16,085 nt of DNA from DASUFF01 sp036274695 (GCA_036274695.1 DASUFF010000081.1:1-16085); one strand, 5' to 3'; shown: positions 6,669 to 13,908, numbered from the stretch's first letter. A program made the numbers and translations. The notes: generated by a model from the sequence alone, not told the origin.

Positions 6669-9600
6669 ATGGCGCCGCCGACACCGACACAGCCTGCAAA
6701 GCCGGGACAGACGCCGAGGTTGCCGACTCTCGACGAGTTGCTGAACTTCTTTTGGACCACCGACATGCCCGGGGAGACGGATGCCGAGTTCAAGGACGCG
6801 ACGGTGGAGTCGATCCGCGAGTGCCGTCCCAACGACACCTTCTATAAGCGGATGTTTGGACTCTCCAATAAGCCCAACAACGTCTATTTCGGCGAGCCGG
6901 GGACCAAGGCGGGGGAGAATTTGCAGGACGTCGATTCGAGCCTCTACGGCCGCTACGCCTTCGCGACGGGCTGGCTGAGGTACCTCCATACGACGAGCAC
7001 CAAAGGCGGAGGCGAGGTCAAAACCACCGCCAAACTGGACCTGTGCCGCAGCGCGACCCCTTCCTCGGGTAGCGGCGCCTCCGCGCGTTATCCGGTCTAC
7101 GCCACCAACAAGGTCGATCCGGTCAAAGACGACGAGGACATCTTGAAGCACACCGCTCCCGTGGGAGGGATGCGGGACATCGATTTCGATTTCCGGCAGG
7201 AGGAGATCATCGACATCGTCAAGGGCGCCAAGATCGACGGCGCCCATTACGGCGTTCACGAAGACGACCACACGCGCCTGATGATCACCCCGGATCCGGC
7301 GCTGGCCGACCGGATCGTCCGCTTCATCACGAGCGACACGTCGCCCGTCGCATCCGACCGCCGCGAGGCCATGATCAAGGCCGTCAACGAGGCGACGGGA
7401 AAGTCCGTGAAGTCGATCAGCGACGACGACATCCTGAAAAACGCCCCCCGCCAGCCGAACCTGCTCGACCCGTTGGTCGGCATCCAGTTGACCGATAAGG
7501 AAATCGTCAACTTGGTCCGCGGCAGCGGCCTGTTGGATACCAGCCAATTCGCCGTTTCGCCGAGCTCCCCGGGCTTGTTTTTCGTCGCGCACAATTTGCG
7601 TCTCACCAAAGGCCTTGCGGGATGGCTGGAAAAAGATCCCAAGGCCGCGCAACTTTTCCCCGAAGCCTCCCGTCGCACGGAAATAGCGACGGCCATCCGC
7701 GCAAATACCAAGATGGAGGATGATCAGAGCGAGTGGCCTCCGTGGAAGATCGCCATGTATAGCGTCATCGCCAGCATCGTTCCGTCGGTCGGACTCATGG
7801 TGTGGATGCAGAAGCGCAATGAAAGGATCATGAGGGAACTGCAACAGGGCCCGAAGACCGACCCCACGAAGATGTTCACCGATCCTACGGAGTCGATGCG
7901 CTCCAAGGACGCCGTCGAAGTGCCCAAGAGCCAGGAACGCTATGTGGATGCCGTCCGCAGCCGTTTCAATCAGGGGCAGTTTCCCCACGTCGTCCTCTCC
8001 GGCCCCTCCGGCTCCGGTAAATCCTTCACCGCGGACATCATCGGCCGGCTCGCCGTCAACGGCCAGTTGGGCGTGGAGGCTTTTCAAGGCCAGAACGTCC
8101 GCTTCGTCCGCATCGACGCCACCGACATCATCCGCGAAGCCGGCGCTTGGCAGAACGGCGCCCAGACGCGCTTCTTCGAAGTTTTGGACCACCTGACAAA
8201 GGAAACGAAGGGGCCCATCGTCATCCACCTGCTCGAGGCCGACAAATTCGCCGCCGCCGGCCAGGGACCGGGCAACCAGCCGCTGAACCTGCTCAAGGAC
8301 CTTTATACGATCATGGAAGGCATGAACCCGCAGTACCGGAACGTCCACTTCATCCTGGATTCCACCCGTTGGCAGACCATCCAGGAAGCGGCTCCCGACA
8401 TGCTCCGCCGCGCCCAGTTCATGGAGATCGTCCCGGCCACTCCCGAAGACCTGCGCAAAGCCCTGGATTCCGGAATCGAATCGCGTCGCCTGAAACACAA
8501 AGACGACCGCATTCGTCAGCGGTTCGAACGCATCGGCTTTTCTTCGGAAGCGCTCGACGCCGTCGCCGCCTTGGGCGAGTACCGCGACGGCGCGCCGCCA
8601 TCGAGCCATCTTTCGTTGATCGATAAATTGGCGGAAGAAGCTTCCCAACATACTTCCGGAAAATTCACGATCACTCAGGATCACGTTCTACGTCTGGTGG
8701 CCAGGGAGAAGGCCCTCCCCATCGCGCAAGTGAAGCAGGAATTGGAACGCCGCCTGGGAGGCGAAGGGGTCGCGCGGAATCCGCGTATTCAATCGGCCAT
8801 CATGGAGGGATTCTACCGCGCTTATCCGAACCCGATGAATGGCCGCGTCAATCCCATGAATGTCGATGCCCTCAACAAACAAAACGGGGCGTCGATTTTC
8901 GCGGATTCGTCCGCCGAATCCATCCCGACCGACCTTCTCGGCACCGGCGAATACGAGATGTTCAAACAGATGAAGACCGAGCAGTTGAAGGCCGTCATCG
9001 CCAAGCTGATTCCGGATATTTCCAAGCCGGAGCACGCGCGAACTTTCGACGCCCTGGTCGAACGCGCCTTCGAAGCCTACGAAAAAAAGCCGATCGACGG
9101 CCTCACGAGCGATCCGAAGTTCAAGGACTTCCTCCGCACGTCGATCGTCGAGATCAGATCCGCATCGACGGTGCCGGCCAACGGTCCGAGGCCGACGAAC
9201 GCTAGCGCCCCTACGAAATCCGCATCCCTCACCGACGTCGACGCGGCCCCGTCCCCGAAAATCGACAAGGACGCCCTCGCCCGCCGGATCGCCGCGCGCT
9301 ACCCGCAATTCCTCTCGCTCGGCGCGAAGAACGCCCTGGACAATGATAAGACCCCGGCGATGGACGACCTGATCGACAGCCGCTTCGAACGCCGGTTCGA
9401 TACCCTCGTCAACCTGGTCTACAACGAATACACCGACCGGATGGAATCCCACCCCGCGGACATGGCAGACCTGTGGAAGAAGTCGCCGGACGCCTTCATC
9501 AAGGAGATCGCGGACCCGTACATCGAGAGGGACGCCAAAAAGACCGATTCCCCGTTCCGGGATGAAGCCGTGAGGAAGGGCTTCCAGGAAGACTCCGAGC

Positions 9601-9671
9601 GCGATGTCGACGCCAAAGAGCTCGAGAAGCGCATGGACCTCATGAAGGACATGAAATTCATCGGACGCTAG
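6669..9671 (+). CDS. Membrane-anchored ClpA/B-NBD1-like AAA+ ATPase, paralog C (1000 aa)
   Basis: Third and most divergent paralog. It opens with a Pro-rich stretch, then TLDELLNFFW, cysteines 52 and 126 matching those of A and B, and a longer N-terminal domain in which an 80-residue module occurs twice (about 174-245 and 272-345). The hydrophobic anchor is at about 360-380, followed by QKRNERIMRE. The AAA+ core has Walker A GPSGSGKS at 445-452, W494 in a pore-like loop, IVIHLLEADK with Leu522 in place of Asp and Glu523 kept, LDST at 563-566, and an LRR finger at 579-581. By hand count 20 of 150 core residues differ from A. An inserted helical segment (about 758-832) precedes the shared C-terminal module (865-1000, ending KFIGR). 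AGGAG upstream supports the ATG at 6669. Function is unknown; the N- and C-terminal differences suggest distinct partners served by a common motor. Confidence 0.9.
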   Translation: MAPPTPTQPAKPGQTPRLPTLDELLNFFWTTDMPGETDAEFKDATVESIRECRPNDTFYKRMFGLSNKPNNVYFGEPGTKAGENLQDVDSSLYGRYAFATGWLRYLHTTSTKGGGEVKTTAKLDLCRSATPSSGSGASARYPVYATNKVDPVKDDEDILKHTAPVGGMRDIDFDFRQEEIIDIVKGAKIDGAHYGVHEDDHTRLMITPDPALADRIVRFITSDTSPVASDRREAMIKAVNEATGKSVKSISDDDILKNAPRQPNLLDPLVGIQLTDKEIVNLVRGSGLLDTSQFAVSPSSPGLFFVAHNLRLTKGLAGWLEKDPKAAQLFPEASRRTEIATAIRANTKMEDDQSEWPPWKIAMYSVIASIVPSVGLMVWMQKRNERIMRELQQGPKTDPTKMFTDPTESMRSKDAVEVPKSQERYVDAVRSRFNQGQFPHVVLSGPSGSGKSFTADIIGRLAVNGQLGVEAFQGQNVRFVRIDATDIIREAGAWQNGAQTRFFEVLDHLTKETKGPIVIHLLEADKFAAAGQGPGNQPLNLLKDLYTIMEGMNPQYRNVHFILDSTRWQTIQEAAPDMLRRAQFMEIVPATPEDLRKALDSGIESRRLKHKDDRIRQRFERIGFSSEALDAVAALGEYRDGAPPSSHLSLIDKLAEEASQHTSGKFTITQDHVLRLVAREKALPIAQVKQELERRLGGEGVARNPRIQSAIMEGFYRAYPNPMNGRVNPMNVDALNKQNGASIFADSSAESIPTDLLGTGEYEMFKQMKTEQLKAVIAKLIPDISKPEHARTFDALVERAFEAYEKKPIDGLTSDPKFKDFLRTSIVEIRSASTVPANGPRPTNASAPTKSASLTDVDAAPSPKIDKDALARRIAARYPQFLSLGAKNALDNDKTPAMDDLIDSRFERRFDTLVNLVYNEYTDRMESHPADMADLWKKSPDAFIKEIADPYIERDAKKTDSPFRDEAVRKGFQEDSERDVDAKELEKRMDLMKDMKFIGR
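7188..7703 (+). repeat. Tandem duplicated N-terminal module in paralog C
   Basis: Residues 174-245 begin FRQEEIIDIVKGAKIDGAHY and residues 272-345 begin IQLTDKEIVNLVRGSGLLDT. Both share the pattern E-I-hydrophobic, V-x-G, D, then aromatic-x-V, then a leucine-rich strand and a helix with a TAIRAN/KAVNEA-like end. Paralogs A and B have one copy (residues about 150-230, FTQPEIEAIVHG). The duplication is at protein level; the DNA of the two copies is no longer obviously similar. Confidence 0.55.
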
Positions 9672-9703
9672 ACTCCCGGAATCGCCTGCGCTACGCCGGT
9701 CTC

Positions 9704-10705
9704 ATGAAAGCCATCCGCATCCACGCCCACGGAGGGCCCGAGGTCCTCGAACTCGACGACATCGAAGTCCCGGAAGCCCGGGCCGAGCACGTCCTCGTGC
9801 GCATGAAGGCCGTCGCCATGAACCACATGGACCTCTGGGTCCGCAAAGGGATGCCCGGCGTAACGATTCCGCTGCCGATCATTTTGGGGTGCGAGGGATC
9901 GGGTGTCGTCGAGGGAACGGGCGACGAAGTTTTGATCGCCCCCTCGACCAGCTGCCGGGCGTGCGAGGCCTGTCTCTCCGGCAACGACCACTACTGCCGC
10001 CAATACAAGATCTACGGGGAACACCGGGACGGACTGGACGCAGAGTACGTTCTGGTCCCCGCCTACAATGTTTTTCCCAAACCGAAGCATCTCTCTTTCG
10101 AAGAAGCCGCCGCTCTCCCTCTGACTTTCCTCACGGCGTGGCAAATGCTCGTCGACCGGGCCCAGGTAGCATCCGGCCAAACGGTGCTCGTCATGGCGGC
10201 GGCCTCCGGCGTCGGCTCGGCCGGCGTCCAGATCGCCAAGCTCTTCGGGGCGCGCGTGATCGCCACGGCGAGCGACGAAACGAAATTTTCCAAGATTCAG
10301 GAGCTGGGAGCGGACCACGTCATCAATCACCGCAAGCAGGACATCGCCGAAGAGGTGAAGAAGCTCACCGACCGGCGGGGCGTCGATGTCGTCTTCGAGC
10401 ACGTGGGCGTCTCGGTCTGGGAGAAATGTCTCAAGAGCCTGGCCTTCGCCGGAAAGCTGGTGACCTGCGGCGCGACGACCGGGCCGGAGGTTAAGCTGGA
10501 CCTCCGCCACATCTTCATCAAGCAGCAACAGATCTTGGGATCGACAATGGGCCCCAAAGCCAGCCTGTTTAAGATTTTGAGGCTCGTTTCCGAGGGGAAG
10601 CTTTCGCCGGTTTTGGATCGGGTTTTTCCTTTTTCGGAGGTTGTTTCGGCGCATCGGAGGCTGGAGCAGGGTTCTCAGATGGGGAAGATTGTCCTGACGC
10701 CGTAG
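9704..10705 (+). CDS. Zinc-containing MDR family dehydrogenase / quinone oxidoreductase-like (333 aa)
   Basis: Medium-chain dehydrogenase/reductase, probably a cytosolic NAD(P)H-dependent alcohol/aldehyde dehydrogenase or quinone reductase. The structural zinc loop is intact: Cys84, Cys87, Cys90 and Cys98 in SCRACEACLSGNDHYC. The nucleotide-binding loop is AAASGVGSAGVQIAKL at 165-180. The usual catalytic zinc ligands are not conserved: the Cys of the C-x-x-D motif is Asn40 (NHMD), and the His of GHE is Cys63 (GCEGSG). The stretch between GCEGSG and GDEVLIAP is about 10 residues shorter than in typical relatives. Substrate cannot be named. It starts 32 bases after paralog C with no visible terminator between, so read-through is possible. 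The last 137 bases overlap the FmdB-like gene on the other strand, yet the C-terminus (HRRLEQGSQMGKIVLTP) is typical of the family. Confidence 0.9.
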   Translation: MKAIRIHAHGGPEVLELDDIEVPEARAEHVLVRMKAVAMNHMDLWVRKGMPGVTIPLPIILGCEGSGVVEGTGDEVLIAPSTSCRACEACLSGNDHYCRQYKIYGEHRDGLDAEYVLVPAYNVFPKPKHLSFEEAAALPLTFLTAWQMLVDRAQVASGQTVLVMAAASGVGSAGVQIAKLFGARVIATASDETKFSKIQELGADHVINHRKQDIAEEVKKLTDRRGVDVVFEHVGVSVWEKCLKSLAFAGKLVTCGATTGPEVKLDLRHIFIKQQQILGSTMGPKASLFKILRLVSEGKLSPVLDRVFPFSEVVSAHRRLEQGSQMGKIVLTP

Positions 10706-10907
10706 ACTCGGGCTTCGATTCCGGCTTCGCCGACGCGTATCCGTCCTTGTACCACCCGCCGCCCTTCAACTGGAATCCGGCGAGCGAGAGGAGCTTCTTC
10801 AGCTTCCCCTTGCACTCGGGGCATCGCGTCAGCGGCGCGTCGGTGATCTTCTGCGCCACCTCGTGGTGCCGTTTGCACTTCTCACATTGATATTCGTAAA
10901 TGGGCAT
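10569..10907 (-). CDS. FmdB-family zinc-ribbon protein (112 aa)
   Basis: Starts MPIYEYQCEKC, the hallmark of the FmdB/CxxC_CXXC_SSSS regulatory-type zinc ribbon. Cysteines 8, 11, 29 and 32 form two CxxC pairs, and SLAGFQLKGGGWYKDGYAS at about 41-59 is the usual family continuation. From residue 60 the tail is low-complexity, rich in Ser, Pro and Lys, which is common in this family. The start at 10907 is chosen because MPIYEY is the conserved N-terminus; the reading frame is open for 70 codons further upstream, but that part is antisense to the aminotransferase gene. The role of the family is poorly defined: it was first linked to formamidase regulation, but most members are uncharacterised. 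The low-complexity tail is encoded antisense to the last 137 bases of the dehydrogenase gene. Confidence 0.88.
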   Translation of the reverse strand: MPIYEYQCEKCKRHHEVAQKITDAPLTRCPECKGKLKKLLSLAGFQLKGGGWYKDGYASAKPESKPESTASGQSSPSENPAPASDAPKQPPKKEKPDPKPAKASPRKRASKS

Positions 10908-10913
10908 AGTTGC

Positions 10914-10921
10914 TGTATAAA
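10914..10921. promoter_or_regulatory. TATA-like element shared by two divergent genes
   Basis: TATAAA at 10916-10921 on the plus strand and TATACA (complement of 10914-10919) on the minus strand overlap in the 22-base gap between the FmdB-like and aminotransferase starts. Either could be a -10 hexamer, placing both transcription starts at or within a few bases of the ATG. No convincing -35 hexamer is seen on either side, so this is tentative. Confidence 0.3.
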
Positions 10922-10929
10922 CCTCTTTC

Positions 10930-12075
10930 ATGATTCCCCGCCACATCCAAAAAATCAAATCTTTCCTGGCGATGGACATCGTGGAAAAGCTCGAGCGGCG
11001 CCGCGCCGCCGGGCGGCCGACGATCTCCTTTTCGCTCGGCGAGCCGGACGTCCAGCCGCCCGAGTCCGTGCGGCGCGCCTGCATGCACGCCCTGGAGCAG
11101 GATTTTACGAAATACACCTCGACTCAGGGATTGCCGGAGCTGCGCGAGGCGATCTCCGCCGATTACAAGCGCAAGTACGACGTGACCGTCGATCCGAACC
11201 GGATCCTGGTCACCGGCGGAACGTCGCCCGCCCTTCTCCTGGTTTTCTCCGTCCTGCTCGGCCCCGGCGACAACGCCATCGTTTCCAACCCTCACTACCC
11301 CTGCTATCCGGCCTTCGTCGAATACCTGAAGGCCAAACCCAATTACGTGGAGGTCTTCGAGGAGGACGGCTTCCAATACCGCCCGGAGGAGATCGAAAAG
11401 AAGATCGGGCCGAAGACGAAGGCCATCCTCGTCAATTCGCCGTCCAATCCAACGGGCACGCTGCTTCCGGACGCCTCGATGGAGGCCATCGCCGCCCTGG
11501 CCGACAAGAACCGCTGGATCGTCTCCGACGAGATTTATCACAACTTGGTCTACGAGGGCCGCGAGCGGTCCATCTTGGAGTTCACCGACAATGCCTTCGT
11601 GCTCAACGGCTTTTCCAAATCCTACGCGATGACCGGCTACCGCCTGGGCTACGTCATCGCGCCGAAACCCTTCGTACGCACGATGCAGATCCTGCACCAG
11701 AATTTCTACATTTCCGCCAACTCCTTCGTTCAGAAGGCCGGTGTCGCGGCCCTGCAGGAAGGCGAGAAGTACCTGCGCAAGATCCGCCAGATTTTCGACG
11801 AACGGCGCAAAGTTATGCTCGAAGGCGTCGAAAAGCTGGGATTCAAGGTGGCGGTGAGACCGACCGGCGCCTTCTACGTGTTCGCCAACGTCAAGCACCT
11901 CACGAACGACTCGCATGCGTTCGCCCTGGACCTGCTGGAGCAGACCGACGTGGGCGTGACGCCCGGCATTGATTTCGGTTCGGGTGGAGAAGGCTATCTG
12001 CGTTTTTCCTACGCGACGTCGGTGGAGAAGATCCGCGAGGGGTTGGAGAGGATTGAGAGGTATTTGAGGGGATAA
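10930..12075 (+). CDS. Class I/II PLP-dependent aminotransferase, aspartate aminotransferase-like (381 aa)
   Basis: Fold-type I aminotransferase. Visible family residues are Lys230 in GFSKSYAMTGYRLGY (Schiff base to PLP), Arg238 in the same motif (phosphate binding), Asn173 in SPSNPTG, Asp200 and Tyr203 in VSDEIYHNLV, and Arg358 in YLRFSYA (substrate carboxylate). Length is typical. The start at 10930 fits family members, whose N-termini read roughly I-x-x-F-x-A-M-D before the helix; a later ATG at 10972 would remove that segment. Aspartate, alanine or aromatic amino acid preference cannot be decided. It is divergent from the FmdB-like gene (22-base gap) and convergent with the small hydrophobic protein gene (12-base gap). 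No Shine-Dalgarno is seen, in line with a very short leader. Confidence 0.93.
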   Translation: MIPRHIQKIKSFLAMDIVEKLERRRAAGRPTISFSLGEPDVQPPESVRRACMHALEQDFTKYTSTQGLPELREAISADYKRKYDVTVDPNRILVTGGTSPALLLVFSVLLGPGDNAIVSNPHYPCYPAFVEYLKAKPNYVEVFEEDGFQYRPEEIEKKIGPKTKAILVNSPSNPTGTLLPDASMEAIAALADKNRWIVSDEIYHNLVYEGRERSILEFTDNAFVLNGFSKSYAMTGYRLGYVIAPKPFVRTMQILHQNFYISANSFVQKAGVAALQEGEKYLRKIRQIFDERRKVMLEGVEKLGFKVAVRPTGAFYVFANVKHLTNDSHAFALDLLEQTDVGVTPGIDFGSGGEGYLRFSYATSVEKIREGLERIERYLRG

Positions 12076-12087
12076 CTCCCCCAGCCG

Positions 12088-12459
12088 CTACACCACGAAC
12101 CTCACCATCATCTCGATCGGATTCAAATACCCCAGCAATCTGCCCAAAACGATGGCCACCGAGACCCCCGCGATGTCCGAATCGCTAAAAGGCGTCCTTC
12201 GCAAACGATCGGCGTGATTGTAGGCGAGGATGCCGAGGGCCGTCGCCGCGCCCGCGCTGACACCGGCCCCGACCACGTGGCTCACGGGATGAGCGGGTTG
12301 CGAAAAGCCGGCGCACAACGATTCCAAAAGGACGGCGGCCACGAAGGGCTGCGGCGTCGCCTCGAGGGCGCGCTGTTGGAACCGAAGCGGGTGGATACCG
12401 CCGGCCAATCCCATGAACGACGACACAGCCCCGATGGCCGCACTCAAGGCACCCATCAT
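12088..12459 (-). CDS. Small hydrophobic protein of unknown function (123 aa)
   Basis: The start is placed at 12459 because GGAGGT (complement of 12466-12471) lies six bases upstream; the frame is open for 12 more codons but without such a site. Two ATGs are adjacent (MMGALS). Three Gly/Ala-rich hydrophobic stretches are visible at about 4-22, 38-52 with 61-79, and 97-111, separated by polar loops, so it is probably an inner-membrane protein or a hydrophobic packed protein. The Gly/Ala content (GAGVSAGAATALGILAY) suggests close helix packing. I do not recognise the family. It ends 12 bases from the aminotransferase stop in convergent orientation, with no terminator between. Confidence 0.72.
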   Translation of the reverse strand: MMGALSAAIGAVSSFMGLAGGIHPLRFQQRALEATPQPFVAAVLLESLCAGFSQPAHPVSHVVGAGVSAGAATALGILAYNHADRLRRTPFSDSDIAGVSVAIVLGRLLGYLNPIEMMVRFVV

Positions 12460-12485
12460 AAAAACACCTCCGTTCGACCCTCCGA

Positions 12486-12511
12486 CTGTCGGCACAAAAG
12501 CTCGAAAGATG
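12486..12511 (-). promoter_or_regulatory. Weak match to the CAAC-N16-CGATAA element, minus strand
   Basis: On the minus strand CATC (complement of 12508-12511), 16 bases, then CGACAG (complement of 12486-12491; octamer GCCGACAG). The spacing equals that of the better copies in this window, but both boxes have mismatches. It sits about 27 bases before the start of the small hydrophobic protein gene. Confidence 0.25.
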
Positions 12512-12563
12512 AGGCCTTTTCAACTCACTGAAAAGAAAGCGTTTTCTAATGAAATGGAAAGAA

Positions 12564-12601
12564 TTGGCATCAGTGTTGTTAATTTTTTATAACTCTATAA
12601 T
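12564..12601 (+). promoter_or_regulatory. AT-rich sigma70-like promoter region
   Basis: The gap from 12496 to 12649 is strongly AT-rich. TTGGCA at 12564-12569 is followed after 18 bases by TATAAC at 12588-12593, and a perfect TATAAT lies at 12596-12601 but with poor -35 spacing. These could give housekeeping transcription of the regulator operon in addition to the sigma28-like element further down. Confidence 0.4.
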
Positions 12602-12616
12602 TTAGTTAGTAAATAG

Positions 12617-12642
12617 CAACTTATCTCATTTTCCACCGACAA
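12617..12642 (+). promoter_or_regulatory. Sigma28-like promoter element before the TIGR02147 operon
   Basis: CAAC at 12617-12620, 16 bases, CGACAA at 12637-12642. The -10 box ends seven bases before the ATG at 12650, so the transcript from it would be leaderless, which agrees with the lack of a Shine-Dalgarno sequence. Unlike the elements before the AAA+ paralogs, the surrounding sequence is unrelated to theirs, so this copy is independent support for the motif. Confidence 0.42.
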
Positions 12643-12649
12643 TGGATTT

Positions 12650-13522
12650 ATGGCGGCGCCGTCCATCTATGATTACCTCGATTATCGCGGCTTCCTGAAG
12701 GACCGGTTTTACGAGGTCAAAAAAAGGAACCCGCTTTTCTCCTACCAATCCTTCAGTCGCATGGCGGGCGCCAAGTCGACGAGCTTCCTGAAGCTGGTGA
12801 TCGACGGGAAACGGAATATCTCCGACAGCGGTATCGGCATGATCTCGAAGGGCTTCCATCTCTCGGAACAGGAGCGGAAGTATTTCGAGTGTTTGGTCAA
12901 GTTCAACCAGGCCACCGTCCACGAGGAGAAGGATCGCTATTTCCGCGAACTTTCCAAGAACAAACAGTTCCTCGCCGCCAAGCCGATGGCGGCGGCCCAG
13001 TATCGGCTGTTGTCGCATTGGTATTACGTCGCCATTTTGGAACTCGTCCGATTGCCGTCGGAGGGGACCAAGACCGTCGCCTGGCTTCACGAACGGCTGC
13101 GGCCGGAGGTGGAAACCAAGGAGATCAAGGCCGCGGTGGCGGAACTGGTCCGCCTCGACTTGCTGACGGAAAACAAGACCCACGGACTCTCGAGGAACGA
13201 GGCGATGCTCGCGACGGAGGATTCGGTGCGCTCGCTCTCGGCGATCAATTTTCACGTGCAGATGAGCGGCCTCGCCGCCAAAGCGGTGGCGGAGCAAAAG
13301 GCGCGCGAGCGCGAGTTCACGACGTTGACCGTGGTTACTTCGGAAAAGAGTTTTCAAAAGGCCAAGGAGGAGATCCGCAAGTTCCGCGATCACCTTCATT
13401 CGATCCTCGAACAGGAAGGACAAGAGGGCACGGAAGGCCAGAACGCGCAATCGGCCGGCACGAATTTCGTCAGCCACCTGAACCTGCAACTTTTCCGCCT
13501 GAGCGAAACGGAGAAACAATGA
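12650..13522 (+). CDS. TIGR02147 / DUF4423-family putative regulator (290 aa)
   Basis: The N-terminus IYDYLDYRGFLKDRFYEVKK, then SYQSFSRMAG and LKLVIDGKRNIS, then LSEQERKYFECLVKFNQA (72-88), is the characteristic opening of the TIGR02147 family. Residues about 31-75 look like a helix-turn-helix of the lambda-repressor type. Residues about 120-205 contain a second winged-helix-like part, and NLQLFRLS at 278-285 is the usual C-terminal strand. Members form large paralogous sets in Fibrobacter and Bdellovibrio-like bacteria; functions are mostly unproven, and regulation of a neighbouring secreted or lipoprotein gene is suspected. The stop codon overlaps the start of the next gene (ATGA at 13519-13522), so translation is coupled. 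The start follows the conserved N-terminus. Confidence 0.9.
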   Translation: MAAPSIYDYLDYRGFLKDRFYEVKKRNPLFSYQSFSRMAGAKSTSFLKLVIDGKRNISDSGIGMISKGFHLSEQERKYFECLVKFNQATVHEEKDRYFRELSKNKQFLAAKPMAAAQYRLLSHWYYVAILELVRLPSEGTKTVAWLHERLRPEVETKEIKAAVAELVRLDLLTENKTHGLSRNEAMLATEDSVRSLSAINFHVQMSGLAAKAVAEQKAREREFTTLTVVTSEKSFQKAKEEIRKFRDHLHSILEQEGQEGTEGQNAQSAGTNFVSHLNLQLFRLSETEKQ

Positions 13523-13908
13523 AAACCGCGCGGCTCTTTCTCGTGTTGGCTCTCTTGACGACGTCCGGCTGCCTCGCGCAGACGTATCCGGGAATCGTCG
13601 TGGGCAATCCGGACACGGAGGATCCTCCGGCTCCATCGAAGCCCGGCGAGATCGAGTCGGGCGACCGCCCCGATCCCTCGCAGGGTCCCGCCCTCGCCGA
13701 TCCTCAAACTCCGGTCGGCGATCCGGCGGCCCCCGGTCCGATCCAAAAGGACCCCGAAGAGGAGACGCAAGCGGACGCCGACGGCGCGGAAGTTCCGGGC
13801 GGCGACCGCGTCGGAGAGACTCCGGACGAAACGCCGCCGCCCGCAGCTTCCAAGCCTCCCCACGCCGATTTCGGCGGCGGCTTCGAAGCCGAAGAAATCC
13901 AAGAATAG
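13519..13908 (+). CDS. Small predicted lipoprotein, Pro/Asp/Glu-rich (129 aa)
   Basis: MKTARLFLVLALLTTSGC is a short signal peptide ending in a lipobox-like TTSGC, with Cys18 as the likely lipidated residue. The box is weak at -3 (Thr). The mature part begins CLAQTYPGIVVGNPDT; a GNP motif shortly after the lipidated Cys is something I have seen in many deltaproteobacterial lipoproteins (recollection, not a search). The rest is low-complexity, rich in Pro, Asp, Glu and Gly, hence probably disordered and acidic, without a recognisable domain. It overlaps the TIGR02147 gene by four bases and is followed after 12 bases by the 124-aa gene, so the three form one operon. It is probably displayed on the periplasmic or outer face of a membrane; its role is unknown. 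Confidence 0.8.
   Translation: MKTARLFLVLALLTTSGCLAQTYPGIVVGNPDTEDPPAPSKPGEIESGDRPDPSQGPALADPQTPVGDPAAPGPIQKDPEEETQADADGAEVPGGDRVGETPDETPPPAASKPPHADFGGGFEAEEIQE

Noticed and set aside
6576..8684. 702-codon open frame antisense to paralog C
   Set aside because: Same reason; parallel antisense frames appear opposite A and B because the sense cores are near-identical, so repetition is not evidence of coding.
10863..11972. 369-codon frame on the plus strand inside the aminotransferase
   Set aside because: Arg/Pro/Gly-rich shadow; the overlapping frame has all catalytic residues of a class I aminotransferase.
12626..13636. 336-codon frame antisense to the TIGR02147 gene
   Set aside because: No recognisable motif, whereas the sense frame matches a conserved family from its first residues.
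12889..13908. Long frame that includes the lipoprotein as its C-terminal part
   Set aside because: The part before 13519 is out of frame with the TIGR02147 gene and without motifs; a signal peptide begins exactly at the ATG at 13519, coupled by ATGA overlap.
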